This document shows positions 1 to 11,629 of a DNA stretch of 64,000 nt, piece by piece. The translations under genes and the position numbers were made by a program. This DNA comes from Wolfiporia cocos (taxonomy: Eukaryota > Basidiomycota > Agaricomycetes > Polyporales > Phaeolaceae), in NCBI GenBank assembly GCA_029448655.1, contig JACCLO010000010.1, positions 1,364,001 through 1,428,000 of the forward strand, written 5' to 3'. The notes beneath the pieces are model-generated. The model made no database searches. It saw nothing but the letters and a program-made list of their open reading frames with translations, and was not told the DNA's origin. Numbering within the stretch: position 1 is the stretch's first letter; each line of letters opens with the position of its first letter.

Positions 1-2
1 AA

Positions 3-1502
3 GTCTTGACATCGATCTTTCAGCATATCCTGCAGCCGCAGCTGTGTGATGATTACCCTTACGATGGAATGGAGCGCTGGAAACCCTTGATGCCCAACGT
101 AATTGATCTACTACCTGTGATAGGCGTCTGTAGTTATTGGAGGGAAGTGGCCCTGCATGCGCCTGCGCTCTGGCGCAGCTTGACGATCACCAAAGTTCAC
201 TCTCCGCATGTGCAACTACTACTCTCCCGCTCGCAATCGTTGAAGCTACTCGTGGTCGATCAAAGTGCTCATGACTTCCATGTCTCCTTCCTCCCGCGCT
301 TCAAAGACCGCCTGCAAGAGCTCCACTGGCTGGCGCGTTACAAGCTCACAGGTATACTCGACCTCAGCGATTATCCGAAACTCGAGGCGTTTTCTCTTTG
401 AAGATATACTCCGGCTAGAGACTTTGCTGTGTCTTTTGGCACGGGCCCTGCGAAGCTTCGGCGACTTTCCTTAAATGGCACGCACTGGTCTCCGGACATC
501 AGCCTCCCTAATTTGACGTATCTCCATCTCAGCGGCTATGGCACGCGCGAGGACATCTCTCGTCTGCTTAGCGTCTGTCCGAACCTGGAGGACTTCGTCC
601 TAGTTTCACTTAACCCTTGGGATAGATCTCGCCCTGATCGATACTCTGGGCCGAAGATCGAGTTACCCAAGCTTCGCCGAGTTGTGATTGAGAACAGCCC
701 ATTCTTTCGCGACGACTACCACTTCCTCTCCTCCATCGCCTCGACACCTACCACGGCGTTGCGTATATGCGCTTACATGGAAAGCTTGTGGACTCCGGAG
801 TTCGTACATAATCTGTCAAGCCTCCCGACGTGGCGCGAATGTACAACGCTTGTCATCAGCTCGCACGACGAGAAGACGACTATGACCGCGATGGGCGCCG
901 AGGTCGGTGTTAGCATCCCGCGATGTTCTCGAGAACCGGAACGAACGGCGGCATCCGGGAATCTAGTCTGGTGGCTCCCCAATCTGAACGAGGTGATGTC
1001 AGCGACATTGATCCGCGAACTCTGGATAATAGATCGATTTGCGTCTCATAACCCAGCAGCTGCTGAGAAGCTGCTTCGGTCGCTGCCGCACCTCGAGACT
1101 CTCGTCATCATGGATAGGAGCATACGCTATTTGCGACACGTCCTGACGATAGATGGTGGAGGAGGACCCAACCTTCGGACCTTGCATATTAGACTGCGAG
1201 AAAACATGAAGGAACTTCCAACGAAGACGGCAGCCTTAGGCAACCCTTCTTGGGTTTTGGCTCTATTGTCGTCGCTGGTCAAAGCGAATGTGCATTCCAA
1301 GTTCAAACATCTAGTTATCACTTACAACCCTAAGTACGGAAAGCCACAGACCGAAGGAGCAGAGAACTATTCTAAGGAATTTGAATCGATCATTTATAGA
1401 CGCCATTACGGAGGAGCATTCATCCGAATGCCTGATGTCTGTCGTCGCGAGACGCATAACTTCTGGCCCGGCTTTGGTAACGAGATTTACTATCGACCGT
1501 AA
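3..1502 (+). pseudogene. F-box/LRR-type protein, 5' end outside window, in-frame stop
   Basis: The reading frame is already open at the window edge, so the start lies upstream. The first part reads like the end of an F-box (a CSYWREVALHAPALWRSL stretch near residue 45) and is followed by leucine-rich segments such as PAKLRRLSLNG, LPNLTYLHLSG and LPHLETLVI. This is the usual layout of agaricomycete F-box/LRR proteins, which act as substrate adaptors of SCF ubiquitin ligases. A TGA at 399-401 interrupts the frame, yet the same frame continues without a break to 1500. Either this is a pseudogene, or a 69-nt GT-AG intron (352-420) removes the stop and keeps the frame. The skipped stretch (LDLSDYPKLEAFSL) looks like real LRR sequence, which favours a lesion. 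The target of the adaptor cannot be inferred. Confidence 0.6.
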
Positions 1503-1858
1503 CTAGAGACGGAGCAATTGTAGTAAGGGTCCTGAAAGCGGTGTATGAATTCTACATATTACAGCATAGGAAGCCAAATAGTATACTTGAAAATTCGAGA
1601 CCGATGAGCAGAAGCGTTGGGTCATGTTGATTATCAGTATCTCATGTCGAGGCTGCTTTCGAACGATTGCGTGACATGTTTCTTCAGTCGGGAGTCAAGG
1701 GGATCATTACGGTCGACGCAGTTACAGACAATAGACGGCTCGACAGCAACTCGTGCCACTGTAGAGAGTTGATGAAATCTCATTCCGTGCGAGTTCGTAT
1801 ATCCTATGGGTCATAGTGCAGGAGTATATCAGGCTGTCCGGACGCCGTGTCAGTAGCA
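1503..1858. other. intergenic, nothing recognised
   Basis: Spacer between the convergent F-box gene and the first lactonase gene. It must hold both 3' ends, but I see no gene or repeat. Confidence 0.5.
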
Positions 1859-3462
1859 TTATGGGAATGACACTTTCACGCCCTCTGCCGCAATTTGTGC
1901 CAGATATGCGGTCTCTCCGGCAAGGATCAGAAGTCTGCCCGGACCCGCGAACACCATGTTGGCCGAGACGGTGCCTAGGAAGAATTTACCAATGAGGGTC
2001 CCGTCACGGTCCCACACCTACACAAGACGGTTGCCACATGTGTTGGCCATCCATCTGACAATGAGGGAGACTGATAGCACTGACATGGACCCCGTCTCCG
2101 CAAGACGAGTAAACGTTGCCCATCGTATCGACTTGAATCCCGTCCGGCACCCCGGCATCAATGTACGCAAATACGCGACGGTTTTTGAAGACTTGGCTGA
2201 CGGGATCCACGTCGAAGGCATAGCTTCGTGGAGGAATTAACGTATCAATGGTGTCAGCTGAGCCGGGAATAATGGGATGGATGCAGCGTACATTGTAGCA
2301 GGGTATGTTTGATTTATACCTAAAAAGCCTACTGCTGCACCCGTGTCCGCACTGGCATGAATGCAGGTAAAATCATAGTCAACTCGAGTAAGTGGACAAC
2401 GTACATGTAGGCAGTGTTACCATCCCCGGAAAACGCAAGACCGTTAGGTCGCACCAATTCATCAGACACAACCCTAATATTCCCTGTGATAGGGTCAAAC
2501 TGGTAGACCTGGTTTGGAAGCATAGGAGCAGGACGGAAGTGCTTCAAGTATCCATACCTACATTGAGAACAGTCAGCCGAAAAATGGTGAGGTAACGGTA
2601 ATCAGGACATACGTGACATCGGTGACGAAAATCTTCCCGCTCTTTGGGTGGATCTTGCCATCGTTCAGCGAGTTGAATTGCCGCCCGTAGAAATTGTCCA
2701 GTAGTATCGTTGCATTATACGGAGGGCGGGGATTCATAAGTGCCAATGAGGACGACAGAGTGCCTCTGCCAGAGTTGATCAGGAGTAGGGACGAGTAGTA
2801 CGGGCCAGTGCCACCCCATGTCATTTGTATAGGCGCAGGGCGGGGAAACTAGTGAAGGTATAGCTTGGCAAGTGGAGAATAGACTAATCGCCTTACCTCG
2901 CTCAGAGTGATGTTTACAGCTGAGTAGTTGCTGCCAGATGCAGTAAACGCGTCGAAGATGTCCTTCATGGGAATTCTGGTCATGAAGTTGTTATCCGTGC
3001 AATCGAACTGTTCTGGCGGGCCACTGCACTCGCTTGAGAAGAAGACCTCGTCGAGCTCGGGGACCCAGGTCGGCGCTTCATGTGCGAAGACAGTACCGGG
3101 TCTCGAGGCGATGGCGCGGACGGACGGATTTGGGCCTAGCACTTGCAGAAAGGCGGGATGGAATATTTGGAAGAATGGCGGTGTCGTGTTTGTGGGGTTG
3201 AAGAAGGATGTAAACGCGTCCGTGCGGAATGCAGCCTCACTGCCTAGTACATTGTAAGCGAGAGGATCGACGAGCTTCCCGGCACATTCAGCATAGTGAC
3301 GTGAGGAGAGTTGCGGAAACTCACCACCGACTGTGCCGGAAGCGTTATACTGTGCATTGACAACGTTTTCTGCTCTGAATCCGCCAGCCACTCCCAGGCA
3401 CTAAGCACGACTGCTGCCGCTGAAGTTAAGGGCCACCACATCGTGGACAGTTGCTTCAACAC
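1859..3462 (-). CDS. SMP-30/gluconolactonase-like lactonohydrolase, copy 1
   Basis: Reads as a six-bladed beta-propeller lactonase of the SMP-30/gluconolactonase/LRE family, which hydrolyses sugar or pantoyl lactones with a bound divalent metal. Exons (minus): 3462-3325, 3274-2897, 2848-2613, 2557-2405, 2351-2292, 2223-2085 and 2017-1859, giving 420 residues. All six introns are 48-68 bp and GT-AG. Landmarks in order: a hydrophobic N-terminal segment (signal peptide or anchor), an FAHEAPTW motif, NDGKIHPKSGKIFVTDVTYG, LVRPNGLAFSGDG and PDGIQVDTMGNVYSSCGDGV. The last two are the family's metal-site loops. The ATG at 3441 aligns with the start of copy 2 and may be the true start. The next gene is its paralogue in tandem. 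The substrate is unknown. Confidence 0.85.
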
Positions 3463-3851
3463 GTGAGGTCTAGAAGCCGTATATCAAGGTGTACTGCGTA
3501 GACCAGCAGCTGCGAGATCTCACCTTACTCGAGTTGTGGCGTGTAACAGGCTGCCCTTGGTAATTACTCAACCCTCCTCCTTTTATACTAGTTGCACCAT
3601 TGGGTTCGGGCCTATAAAGCGCGATCAGAAGCTGATAAGCTTTGCGAAGAAGGTACAGCTGACCCCTACAGGGCCCATTCGATACTATCATTTCATACCT
3701 TGCACCAGCCGGAACGGCTTGAGTATTGCACATGCATATATACTGTTACAACAGACGCGCAGAAAGCTCTGCATGATAGAAGAGTGGATCACGAGCGCGC
3801 AAATGCCTTGGGATGCTTAGCAATACCAGAACTGCGGGGTCAAGGGAACTA
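3463..3851. other. spacer between tandem lactonase genes
   Basis: Must contain the promoter of copy 1 and the 3' end of copy 2. No other feature was recognised. Confidence 0.5.
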
Positions 3852-5454
3852 TCACGGGTATGCGACACTGATTCCCTCCGCTGCGATCTGTGCAAGATAG
3901 AGCGTGTGGGAGCCAAGTATCACCAACTTGCCCCGTCCGGCGAATGCAAGGTTCGCTGATACATGCCCGAGAAATATTTTCCCAATCAGCGTACCGTCAC
4001 GGTTCCATACCTGCATGTATCCGCCATCAATTTAGAGACAGTCCTGTGAGATCGCAAATGAAAAAACAAACATGAACGCCATCCCCACAAGAGGAGTATA
4101 CATTGCCGATCGTGTCAACTTGGATCCCATCTGGCACAGCGGCGTCGATGAACGCGAACACGCGCCGGTTAGTGAAGACGTGGCTGCGCGGGTCGACGTC
4201 GAAAGCGTAGCTGTTGATTTCTTTGTATCAGAATGTTGTTTGCCCCTCCGGTAATCCGAAATCCAATGCCGACGGCTCACATTGTTGCGGGCATCGTCTG
4301 GTCCCGGCCCAGGGATCCTACGGCGGCACCGGTGTCCCCGCTTGAATGTGTAACATGTGAGATCGATCCCAGAAGAGGAACATAATAGACGCGTACACAT
4401 ATGCCGTCTTGCCATCCTGCGAAAACGCGATGCCATTCGGACGCACAACCGCATCGGTCGCGACGCGGACATGTCCCGTTGTTGGATCAAACGAGTACAC
4501 CTGATTCTTCATGCGCGGGGGGTCGCGGAAGCCTTTCAGGTATCCGTACCTTTACACAGTATCGTGAGCATATTCCGAATCAAGCACCTTGGTGTCGACG
4601 TACGTAACATCAGTAAAAAAGATCTTCCCGCTCTGGCGATGGATTTTGCCGTCATTGACGGAGTTGAACTCACGGCCAAAGTAATTGTCCAGGACAATCG
4701 TGGCGTTGTGCGGAGGTAAGGGATTCACGAGGGCCAAAGAGGATGGAGCAGTCCCTGTCCGCCCCATGTTGATGAGGACGAGGGACGAGTGGTACGGGCC
4801 GGTGGCACCCCATGTCATCTGAATGGATTCTGGTAGGTCGAGCTAGTTGGTGTCAGGTGCATGTCAACATGGCCCCACGATCGGGTTGTAGAAGAGCATC
4901 GCACCGTGGTGGTAGTCACGTTTACAGGGGAAGTGTGGCTGTTGGATGCTTTGATCGCGTCGTCAACCTCCTTCAAGCTGATCCTCGATATCTTGTTATT
5001 CGCGCTGCAGTCAAACACTCCAGAGTATATATCACCAGTACAGTTGCTGGAGAAGAATATCTCGTCTGTGCTCGGGTTCCATACCGGAGCCTCATGAGCG
5101 AAAGCGGTCTTTGGCCTTGTCGATATAGCCCGAACAGATGGTGCAGGGCCCAGGACGTCGAGGAAGGCTGGATGGAGCACCTGGAAGAAAGGAGGGGTAT
5201 TGCCTGTCGGGTTGAAGTTATTGTGAAAGGCCTCGGTGCGGAAGTCTGCATCTTTTCCAAGCACATTATAAGACAGAGGGTTCATGAGCTATTCGATAGT
5301 CAAATCTGAGTTCAATCGCGATGGTGGAGGTCGTACTCACCACCGACTGTCGCGGTACTGATAGCCCATGCATATTAACGGATGGCCCCTTGGTTGAAAA
5401 CCATTTCCACGAGGCTAGTGCAGCCACTGGAGCCAGGTAGTAGAGCCAATACAT
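3852..5454 (-). CDS. SMP-30/gluconolactonase-like lactonohydrolase, copy 2
   Basis: Tandem paralogue of the gene at 1859-3462. Exons (minus): 5454-5341, 5288-4905, 4842-4604, 4549-4397, 4340-4281, 4210-4072 and 4010-3852, giving 415 residues. All six introns sit at the same codon positions and phases as in copy 1. The start MYWLYYLAPVAALASWKWF gives a hydrophobic leader like that of copy 1. Family motifs are present: FAHEAPVW, NDGKIHRQSGKIFFTDVTYG, VVRPNGIAFSQDG and PDGIQVDTIGNVYSSCGDGV. It ends after LAQIAAEGISVAYP. The leader suggests a secreted or membrane-anchored lactonase, though the true substrate (aldonolactone, pantoyl lactone or other) cannot be read from sequence. Intact splice sites and motifs indicate that both copies are functional. 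Confidence 0.87.
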
Positions 5455-5902
5455 GTCTAAACGTGAGCGAGCTCGCTTTCGCGGCGATAAGGACGTAGAG
5501 CAGTCACAGAGTGTATATGAGATGCATTGACTATTTGTTCGTGATACATGATGGATGTCCTCGAGTTCGAGTATCATGCCAGCCATTTTTGAGCGTCATC
5601 GTGCATCTGACCCAACGGCGCGCCGTCGGTTCCTTGTCGGGCTCGGTCACGGATCTGTATGACGTCTCTTTATAGACGCTTAGCAGTCATCTGTTCAAAC
5701 TTGAGGACCATGCTGAACAATTGTGCGCTGTTAGATAGCAGTTGAAAGAACTGAGCGTGGTGGACAACATGACGCGTGACGTAACGCGTTTGATGTCAAG
5801 CTAGTACGTGACGATTCGTGACAACACGCGTCATCGCAGTCACGATCGGGGCGCGACTCGGCCACTGCTGTGTGATCCATACTTTTTAGGCTTCGAACCA
5901 CG
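5455..5902. other. divergent intergenic region
   Basis: Lies between the lactonase gene (minus) and the Fmp46-like gene (plus), so it probably holds both promoters. It has several CGTGACG/ACGCGT-like words around 5770-5835 but no gene. Confidence 0.45.
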
Positions 5903-5910
5903 TATAAAAG
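5903..5910 (+). promoter_or_regulatory. TATA box candidate
   Basis: TATAAAAG lies about 55 bp upstream of the ATG at 5965. Spacing and sequence fit a core promoter for the Fmp46-like gene. Confidence 0.45.
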
Positions 5911-5964
5911 CCTAATCTCAACGTCTAATCTAGCTACAGAACCCAACTGATCCACTTCAGCGAT

Positions 5965-6532
5965 ATGTTTTCTGCTTTTACCCGGTCCATCGTGAGTCGT
6001 CACTTGTAAACGCAGCGATCATTGATTAACGGCCATTCGTCTCGAACCAGCCCCAAATTTCGATATTGTGAGTATGCTTGCGTCTATCCTCACCTCCATA
6101 AACCCACTTCAAATGGCTGGAAGTCACAACCCCTCCTCCCCTCCATCATCCGCGGCGTTACAGCTCCTTCGTGCTGCCGTTTCCTCCCCATACCCTCCAT
6201 CACGGCCCAATGCACCTCCACTAAGATTCAACCTTGAGGTCATTGAGAATGCCACACCGACTGCAGACCAGCTCCAGACGATCCTCTCCTACCTCCCTGC
6301 AGGTTCTGCTGGGGAATCGCGCTCACCCGTGAGCCTGCTTTCCGCCCATCCCACCGTGCACACGCGCCCTAGCAGTGCCGAGGGAGTCTCTTCACTTGCT
6401 GCCAAGAATCCCAATGCACTGAAATGGCCAATAGTCGTCGACTGGCATGGCGGGAGAGCCGCTGTCGGTGATGTCGAGGGTGTGAAAAGCATCCTGGAGG
6501 AACTCAGGAAGAAGCGAGACGGAGAATCCTGA
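5965..6532 (+). CDS. Fmp46/DUF1687-like small mitochondrial redox protein
   Basis: Best model: exon 1 5965-6005, intron 6006-6123, exon 2 6124-6532, giving 149 residues. It starts MFSAFTRSIVSRH, a basic, hydroxylated N terminus that fits mitochondrial import. Exon 2 gives FHNPSSPPSSAALQLLRAA, LQTILSYLP and a C-terminal WPIVVDWHGGRAAVGDVEG followed by a basic helix. This matches the thioredoxin-like DUF1687 family (yeast Fmp46), whose biochemical role is not established. The exon 1 junction is inferred: the splice restores frame and produces the family's FHNP start, but a start at 6074 within the second ORF is also possible. Confidence 0.6.
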
Positions 6533-6951
6533 TATCGCCCAAGGTCCTCAGGAAATAACTGTGTATAGGTACTGCGAAGCTGAGGAATGGACGATCAAAC
6601 GATACACGATGTATATTACTTGTCATGATTTGTTTCTGATGCCGCATTCATATACTCCAATACCTTTAGCGGCGAATTGATGTCAATAGAGAGCTAGTTC
6701 TCGCAACGGACCCATCAACGAGAATTCTTGGTCGATAGTCTGCTCGAGCAGCCACTTGAGGTCAATGCCAAGTCGAGCAGCCCCAATTCGCCTGCACACA
6801 CGGCCGATGGCGAGCTCAACTGCCTTGTGAAAACTCTGCAGCTGACAAAATGCAATATTGCATTCTGGGCATCCACCGTCACAGAAGACTGAAATAGCGA
6901 AAAATGAATGCACCCTTCTCTGGAATCTGGAAGGCGTCACAAAATCCGGGA
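6533..6951. other. convergent 3' region, nothing recognised
   Basis: 3' flanks of the Fmp46-like gene and of Mrd1. ORFs running in from 6683 are read-through of the last Mrd1 intron, not genes. Confidence 0.5.
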
Positions 6952-9788
6952 CTACAGTCCATCGTCCTCGTCTCCCTCTGCATCGCCCAGCTGCAACTTT
7001 CGCTTTCGTCCGGGCAGCGTCTTCCCTCCTCCAAATCCAACCCCTGCCTTCTGGCGTAGCTCCTCGATGTTTGCAGCACCGTCCTCGGCCCACTCCAGGA
7101 CCAAATGCCTGCCGAGCAAGTGGGTATGCCGCAGGGTCGAGTACGCACGTGCGGCCTCGTGCGGCGAGACAAATTCGAGGAACGCGAAACCACGCGTGCG
7201 GCGGTCGAACTTGCGCGGGAGCCGCACTGACTTGAGCTGTGCGTGTGCGCTGGCCAATGAGATGATGCCAATGAGTGGTCGCATCCATGTAACGCATAGG
7301 TACCACGTACCCAAAGAGCTCCTGGATGTCCTTCTTCGTCGCCTCGAACGGCACGTTCTTGACGATCATCTTCGCGCTCTTCGCGCGCCCCTTCGCCTCC
7401 TGCCCCTCCGTCTCCTCCGTCCCGCGCCCCGCCCACTTCACCGTGAGCACATGCCCGTCGAGCACGTAGCCCGCGAGGCTCTTCATCGCGCGCTTCGCCT
7501 CCTCCTTCCCCTTGAACCCGACAAACCCATACCCCGCGCTCAGCCGCGCGCCGGGTCGCGCTGGATCCACCTTCATCTGAACGCGCGCGAACGCGAAGCC
7601 GGGCAGGTGCCGCACCGCGGTCGTGAGCCCCTCCGTCGTGGTGCTGAACGACAGGTTCTTCACGAACAGCGTCGTGCCCGCGGCCAGCGGCGGCTCCGCA
7701 TCTGCGTCCGCGCCCTTCGCCTCTTCGTCTGCCTCGACGATCGCGTCAACGCTGAGGGGCGCTTTAACGGGCGCGGCGGCGCTCGCGATGACGGGCCCGG
7801 CCCCGGCCGCAGAGGGCGCGGCGGCATCCTCAGAGAACATGCCGAGTGGCGCCCTCTCGAGATACATGACGGAGTTACCGAGGCGGCGGTACGCGAGCGT
7901 GCGGAACGCGGTGCGCGCGTCGGCGGCGTGCTCATACTCGACGACGGCAAGCGTTCCCGCAGGCGGGACGAGCACGCGATGCAGCTCGCCGTGCGCGCCG
8001 AACATCGTGCGCAGCGTGTCCGCGGACGTGCCATACGGGATGTTCTTTACGAGGATGATCGTGTCAGACCGCTTCGCCTTCGTCGATGACAGCGCAGAGA
8101 GCACGACGCCGTGCGACTCGAGGAACGACTTGGTCTCGTTGATGATGTGCGTCTCTGCCAGCGCGAGCTTGACCGCCGCGTTGTCGGACTCTGAGTTCAG
8201 GATGTCTGCCTTCGGGATGTTCATGCGGTCCGCAATCGACGAGACCACAGCGTCGCTCTGTTTCACGCGAGATGAACTGAGCGAACGAAATATATTCTAC
8301 TCGACAATGTACGTACATTCATGTACAACATAGCCCAATTGAACTCTCTACCTGCTGCTGCCTTCCGCTTCGCCTCGCGCTCCTCCTTCAAAGTCTTCTT
8401 GTTACCCTCCTGGACCTCCGCCTTCCCCCTCCTGTCCACCGCGGGCAAAATGTGCAACAGTCGTCCTTGAAACGACGTCTTGTCCAACGCCTCGTACGCT
8501 GCAAGCGCATTCTCGGCCTTTGCGAATGTTACATACGCTAGCCCCTTCGTCTGTTTCGTGGATGCGTCTAATGGGATATGTATCTACGCAGGAGAGAATG
8601 TTAGTAATGGTTTAATTGAACACAATGATCGCGAAGCAGGAAATTCAGAAACAAATTTCTACTATTCTATTTCCCAGGTAAATCAGCATCCTCGCGAACG
8701 AGTCTGATGTCCCTATTAAGTTTGTCATCGTGTACATGCACAGTGAAAGACAGTGACATGCCGGCATAGAGTAACGACTGAAAAGAGAAAGATTGCTCAC
8801 CTGAGAGATGTCTCCATATCGTTCGAAGGTCTCCCGTAGTTCATCCTCCGTACAGGAGAAGGCGAGATTACGCACGAATAGACGCGATGTCTGTAATATA
8901 GTGTCCTTGATAGGATCCGGTGGGGGTTCGTCCTTTTCCGCTTGACTGTCGGCATCCTCAGCACCTGATTCTTCGGCGTCATCGTCAGACTGCTCGAAGA
9001 CCTTTTCGGGTGCGGCATCGGGGACGTCAAGTGCCGTCTTGGTATGCCGCTTAAACCAATCCATATCTGAGATGGCGGCATCCTCCTGGGGAATCTCATC
9101 AGCTTTGGCGTCCGCAGTCTCCTGCTTCGCAGGTTGAGCCTGCTGCCGCGAGTCAATCTCGGATTCTTTCTTCAACTTCGCAGAGGCCGCTTGCTTGCCG
9201 GTTGAGGCAGTCTTATCTGAGGCACTCGCACCCTTGACATGTGCAGCCTCGTCGTTCGCCCATAATGGGCCTTTCTTACTGCGCGACTGCATGACGTGTA
9301 GAAACTCGCCGAGTTGGCCGTCGTTGGCCTGCTTCGACTTTGACGGGGGAAGGGCCGCCTCTTTGCCCTTCTTGGCTTTTACCTTTGCTTGTGCATTAGC
9401 CGATGCACTAGTGCTCGCCTCATCAGGAGCTGGGCCAATGCGCGGTCGCTTGTTAGGGCGGGAAGGCGGAGCATCCTTGGCACCCTAAGAGACCATGGAT
9501 AGTGAGTGCAGTGTCCCGACGGAGCATCAAAATGTAGCGCACATCGACAACTTCCACCGCTATGCGTGACGTGTCAACGAATGACTTATTAAACCACTTC
9601 TGTGCCCGTTCAGCCTCTGCAGGCGTCTTGTACCCGATGAAACCAAATCGGCGTGAAGTGCCATCAGCGCTGAGAACGAGCTTGACGTCTGTGAGTGTGC
9701 CCCCGGGACCGTCCGCTGTCTCAAAGTAAGCACGCAGCCGCTGCTGAGTGAGGTATGCTGGTAAATTTTTAACGATGAGACGAGACAT
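6952..9788 (-). CDS. MRD1: Multiple RNA-binding domain protein Mrd1 (pre-rRNA processing)
   Basis: Five-RRM nucleolar protein needed for 18S rRNA maturation as part of the small-subunit processome. Exons (minus): 9788-9543, 9484-8801, 8583-8317, 8257-7311 and 7249-6952, giving 813 residues, the expected size. RRM1 starts MSRLIVKNLPAYLTQQRL. An acidic/basic linker (Lys-rich, then Asp/Glu-rich) precedes RRM2 (SRLFVRNLAFSCTEDELRETF). Next comes the family-specific block KRKAAAGREFNWAMLYMN, then RRM3 (DTIILVKNIPYGTSADTL), RRM4 (TTLFVKNLSFSTTTEGL) and RRM5 (KMIVKNVPFEATKKDIQELF, then RGFAFLEFV). The C terminus is Gly/Lys/Asp-rich. Intron 2 (217 bp) is unusually long for this locus. Motif order and the linker block distinguish it from other RRM proteins. 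Confidence 0.93.
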
Positions 9789-9970
9789 AGCCCAACAGCT
9801 TCAGCGAGAAGATGGTGGTCGAGGACGAAGAGGGAATTCACTAAAAAATCTTGGATAAAGTTGCCCGGCAATTGCCGAGCGCTCACAGATGGGCGTCTCA
9901 CTCAATACCACATTCAGGCGCACACGTTAGTGCTGCTGCTTCTCTCGAGCTCTCGGTTCGCTATTGACCA

Positions 9971-10866
9971 ATGTCCGCAACCGCGACAACGCAAACGGAA
10001 AAGAATGCCCGTGGGATCCCGAAAGCGCCCTTCATTGTATGTCCTGTCTCGATCGCGCCGGCTATGTGCGTACCATTGAAGGCGCGATGACTGCCTAGGC
10101 GGACGTTGAAGAGTATATGGGGCCTACGCCAGACGTGGAGAAAGCTCTGAAAGAGTTCCAGGCGGCGCTTGCGTATGTTGCTCTTGCCCGTAGAAGTCTT
10201 TGAGATCGACTCAAATCGCGCAATCCCCACAGGAAGTATCGCTACATGGACAATAATCTCGCACAACGGCGGCGGGGCCTTGAGGAGAAGATCCCTGATA
10301 TCAAGAAGACGTTGTCCATGGTCGAGTTTCTGCAAGATAGGCGAGTGAGTGAGTCCACTTGTGTGTCGTATATCGTTGTTTCGGCTGATCTCATAATGCA
10401 CTGCCAGGAAGGAAAGAACAAGGCAGAGGGAGTGGAAGACGATCTAGATGACAGTGACGATCTTGAAGATGATTCAGAAAACCACAAAAAGCCTCTTCGG
10501 ACGACCTTTGAGCTTAATGACACGCTCTATGCTGAGGCAGAGCTCGAGGATACCGATACCGTGTACCTATGGCTGGGGGTATGTCGTTGCCTTCTGAATC
10601 CACCAATTATGCTGATTGTATTACTGCAGGCAAATGTGATGCTCTCGTACAGACTACCCGCGGCAATCTTGCTGCTACGGTCCAAACTCGAAGCAGCGGA
10701 AGGGACTCTCGCGAGCGTAATAGAGGATCTCGAGTTTCTCCGCGAGCAGACTACGATTATGGAGGTGAATACTGCACGTGTATATAACTGGGATGTCAAG
10801 CGGAGGAGGGAGCTACGAGACAAAGAGGCGAAGGAAGGGAAGACATCGGATACCATTGCTGGGTAG
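9971..10866 (+). CDS. Prefoldin subunit 3
   Basis: Alpha-type prefoldin subunit (Pac10/VBP1). Prefoldin is a cytosolic hexamer that delivers nascent actin and tubulin to the CCT chaperonin. Exons: 9971-10036, 10099-10172, 10233-10344, 10408-10578 and 10630-10866, giving 219 residues. It begins MSATATTQTEKNARGIPKAPFI, then ADVEEYMGPTPDVEKALKEF, the family N-terminal signature. The first coiled-coil helix ends near MVEFLQDRR. A beta-hairpin core follows (FELNDTLYAEAELEDTDTVY, then WLGANVMLSY), and then the second helix (LRSKLEAAEGTLASVIEDLE, ending VYNWDVKRRR). An acidic insert (DDLDDSDDLEDD) between helix and hairpin makes it slightly longer than usual. It is divergent from Mrd1, with only about 180 bp between the two starts. 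Confidence 0.93.
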
Positions 10867-11629
10867 ATGATACCTAAGGCTCTGCCTCGCTGCAATTGGT
10901 ACTAAACAGGATCATCCGCTATGTCTTCATTGAAGGAGCAATACCTTATACAGCCTCGCTGTGATACCGCATCTAATATCACGTAAGGTCTGGCTCAGCT
11001 CAAGCTTCGCTCTCTCAGCAGCGCGCACCAATGTGACAGGCTGATTAGAACTTAAGCGCGCGCTTAGCTTCACGACCGCGCCACAGACGCGTTATTTGCA
11101 GTGTTGAGGAAGACTCGCCTGATGGAATCTGATTGAAACCATCCTCGCGGTTTCGGAGTAATGCTAGGAAACAATATCAGTCTATACGTAGGGTCTCGGG
11201 AGTACAACATCAACAGGGTTTTCTTGTATTACATCAGCATCAGTCGGAGTTACAAACCTAAAATATTGGGACGCGTCGCTTGACGCGTTGACGCCTTGCT
11301 CTTCTCTTCTTACCACGACGAAGTGGTCGTGATCGTTTAACCGCGCCGTTCTGCATACGCGTGCGCTGATTGGTACAGTCTACGCTACAGCTTGGCCCAT
11401 CGCTATCTCGGGCGTCGACGTCGACTTGCTTGCGTGAGAGCGTGGGTCCACTTCCTAGCTAGTGCTCCTGGCCGCGGCATCCTTATTGAATTTCTTCATC
11501 TTCAGAACTTCGTCGATTCGTTGAAACTGAATGAATTTGCTTCACCAGTACATCTGACGCCATTCCACCCTACATCTTGTTTACATATCTTGGAATTGGT
11601 TGCCGATTGACGGCTGCATATTTGATTCC
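10867..11629. other. intergenic, nothing recognised
   Basis: Spacer before the SHPRH-like gene. A GACGCGTCGCTTGACGCGTTG palindrome-like stretch lies near 11270-11291. No coding sequence is supported. Confidence 0.45.

Noticed and set aside
6908..8089. 393-codon plus-strand ORF opposite Mrd1
   Set aside because: Arg/His/Leu-rich shadow of GC-rich RRM exons; the minus strand carries clear RRMs.
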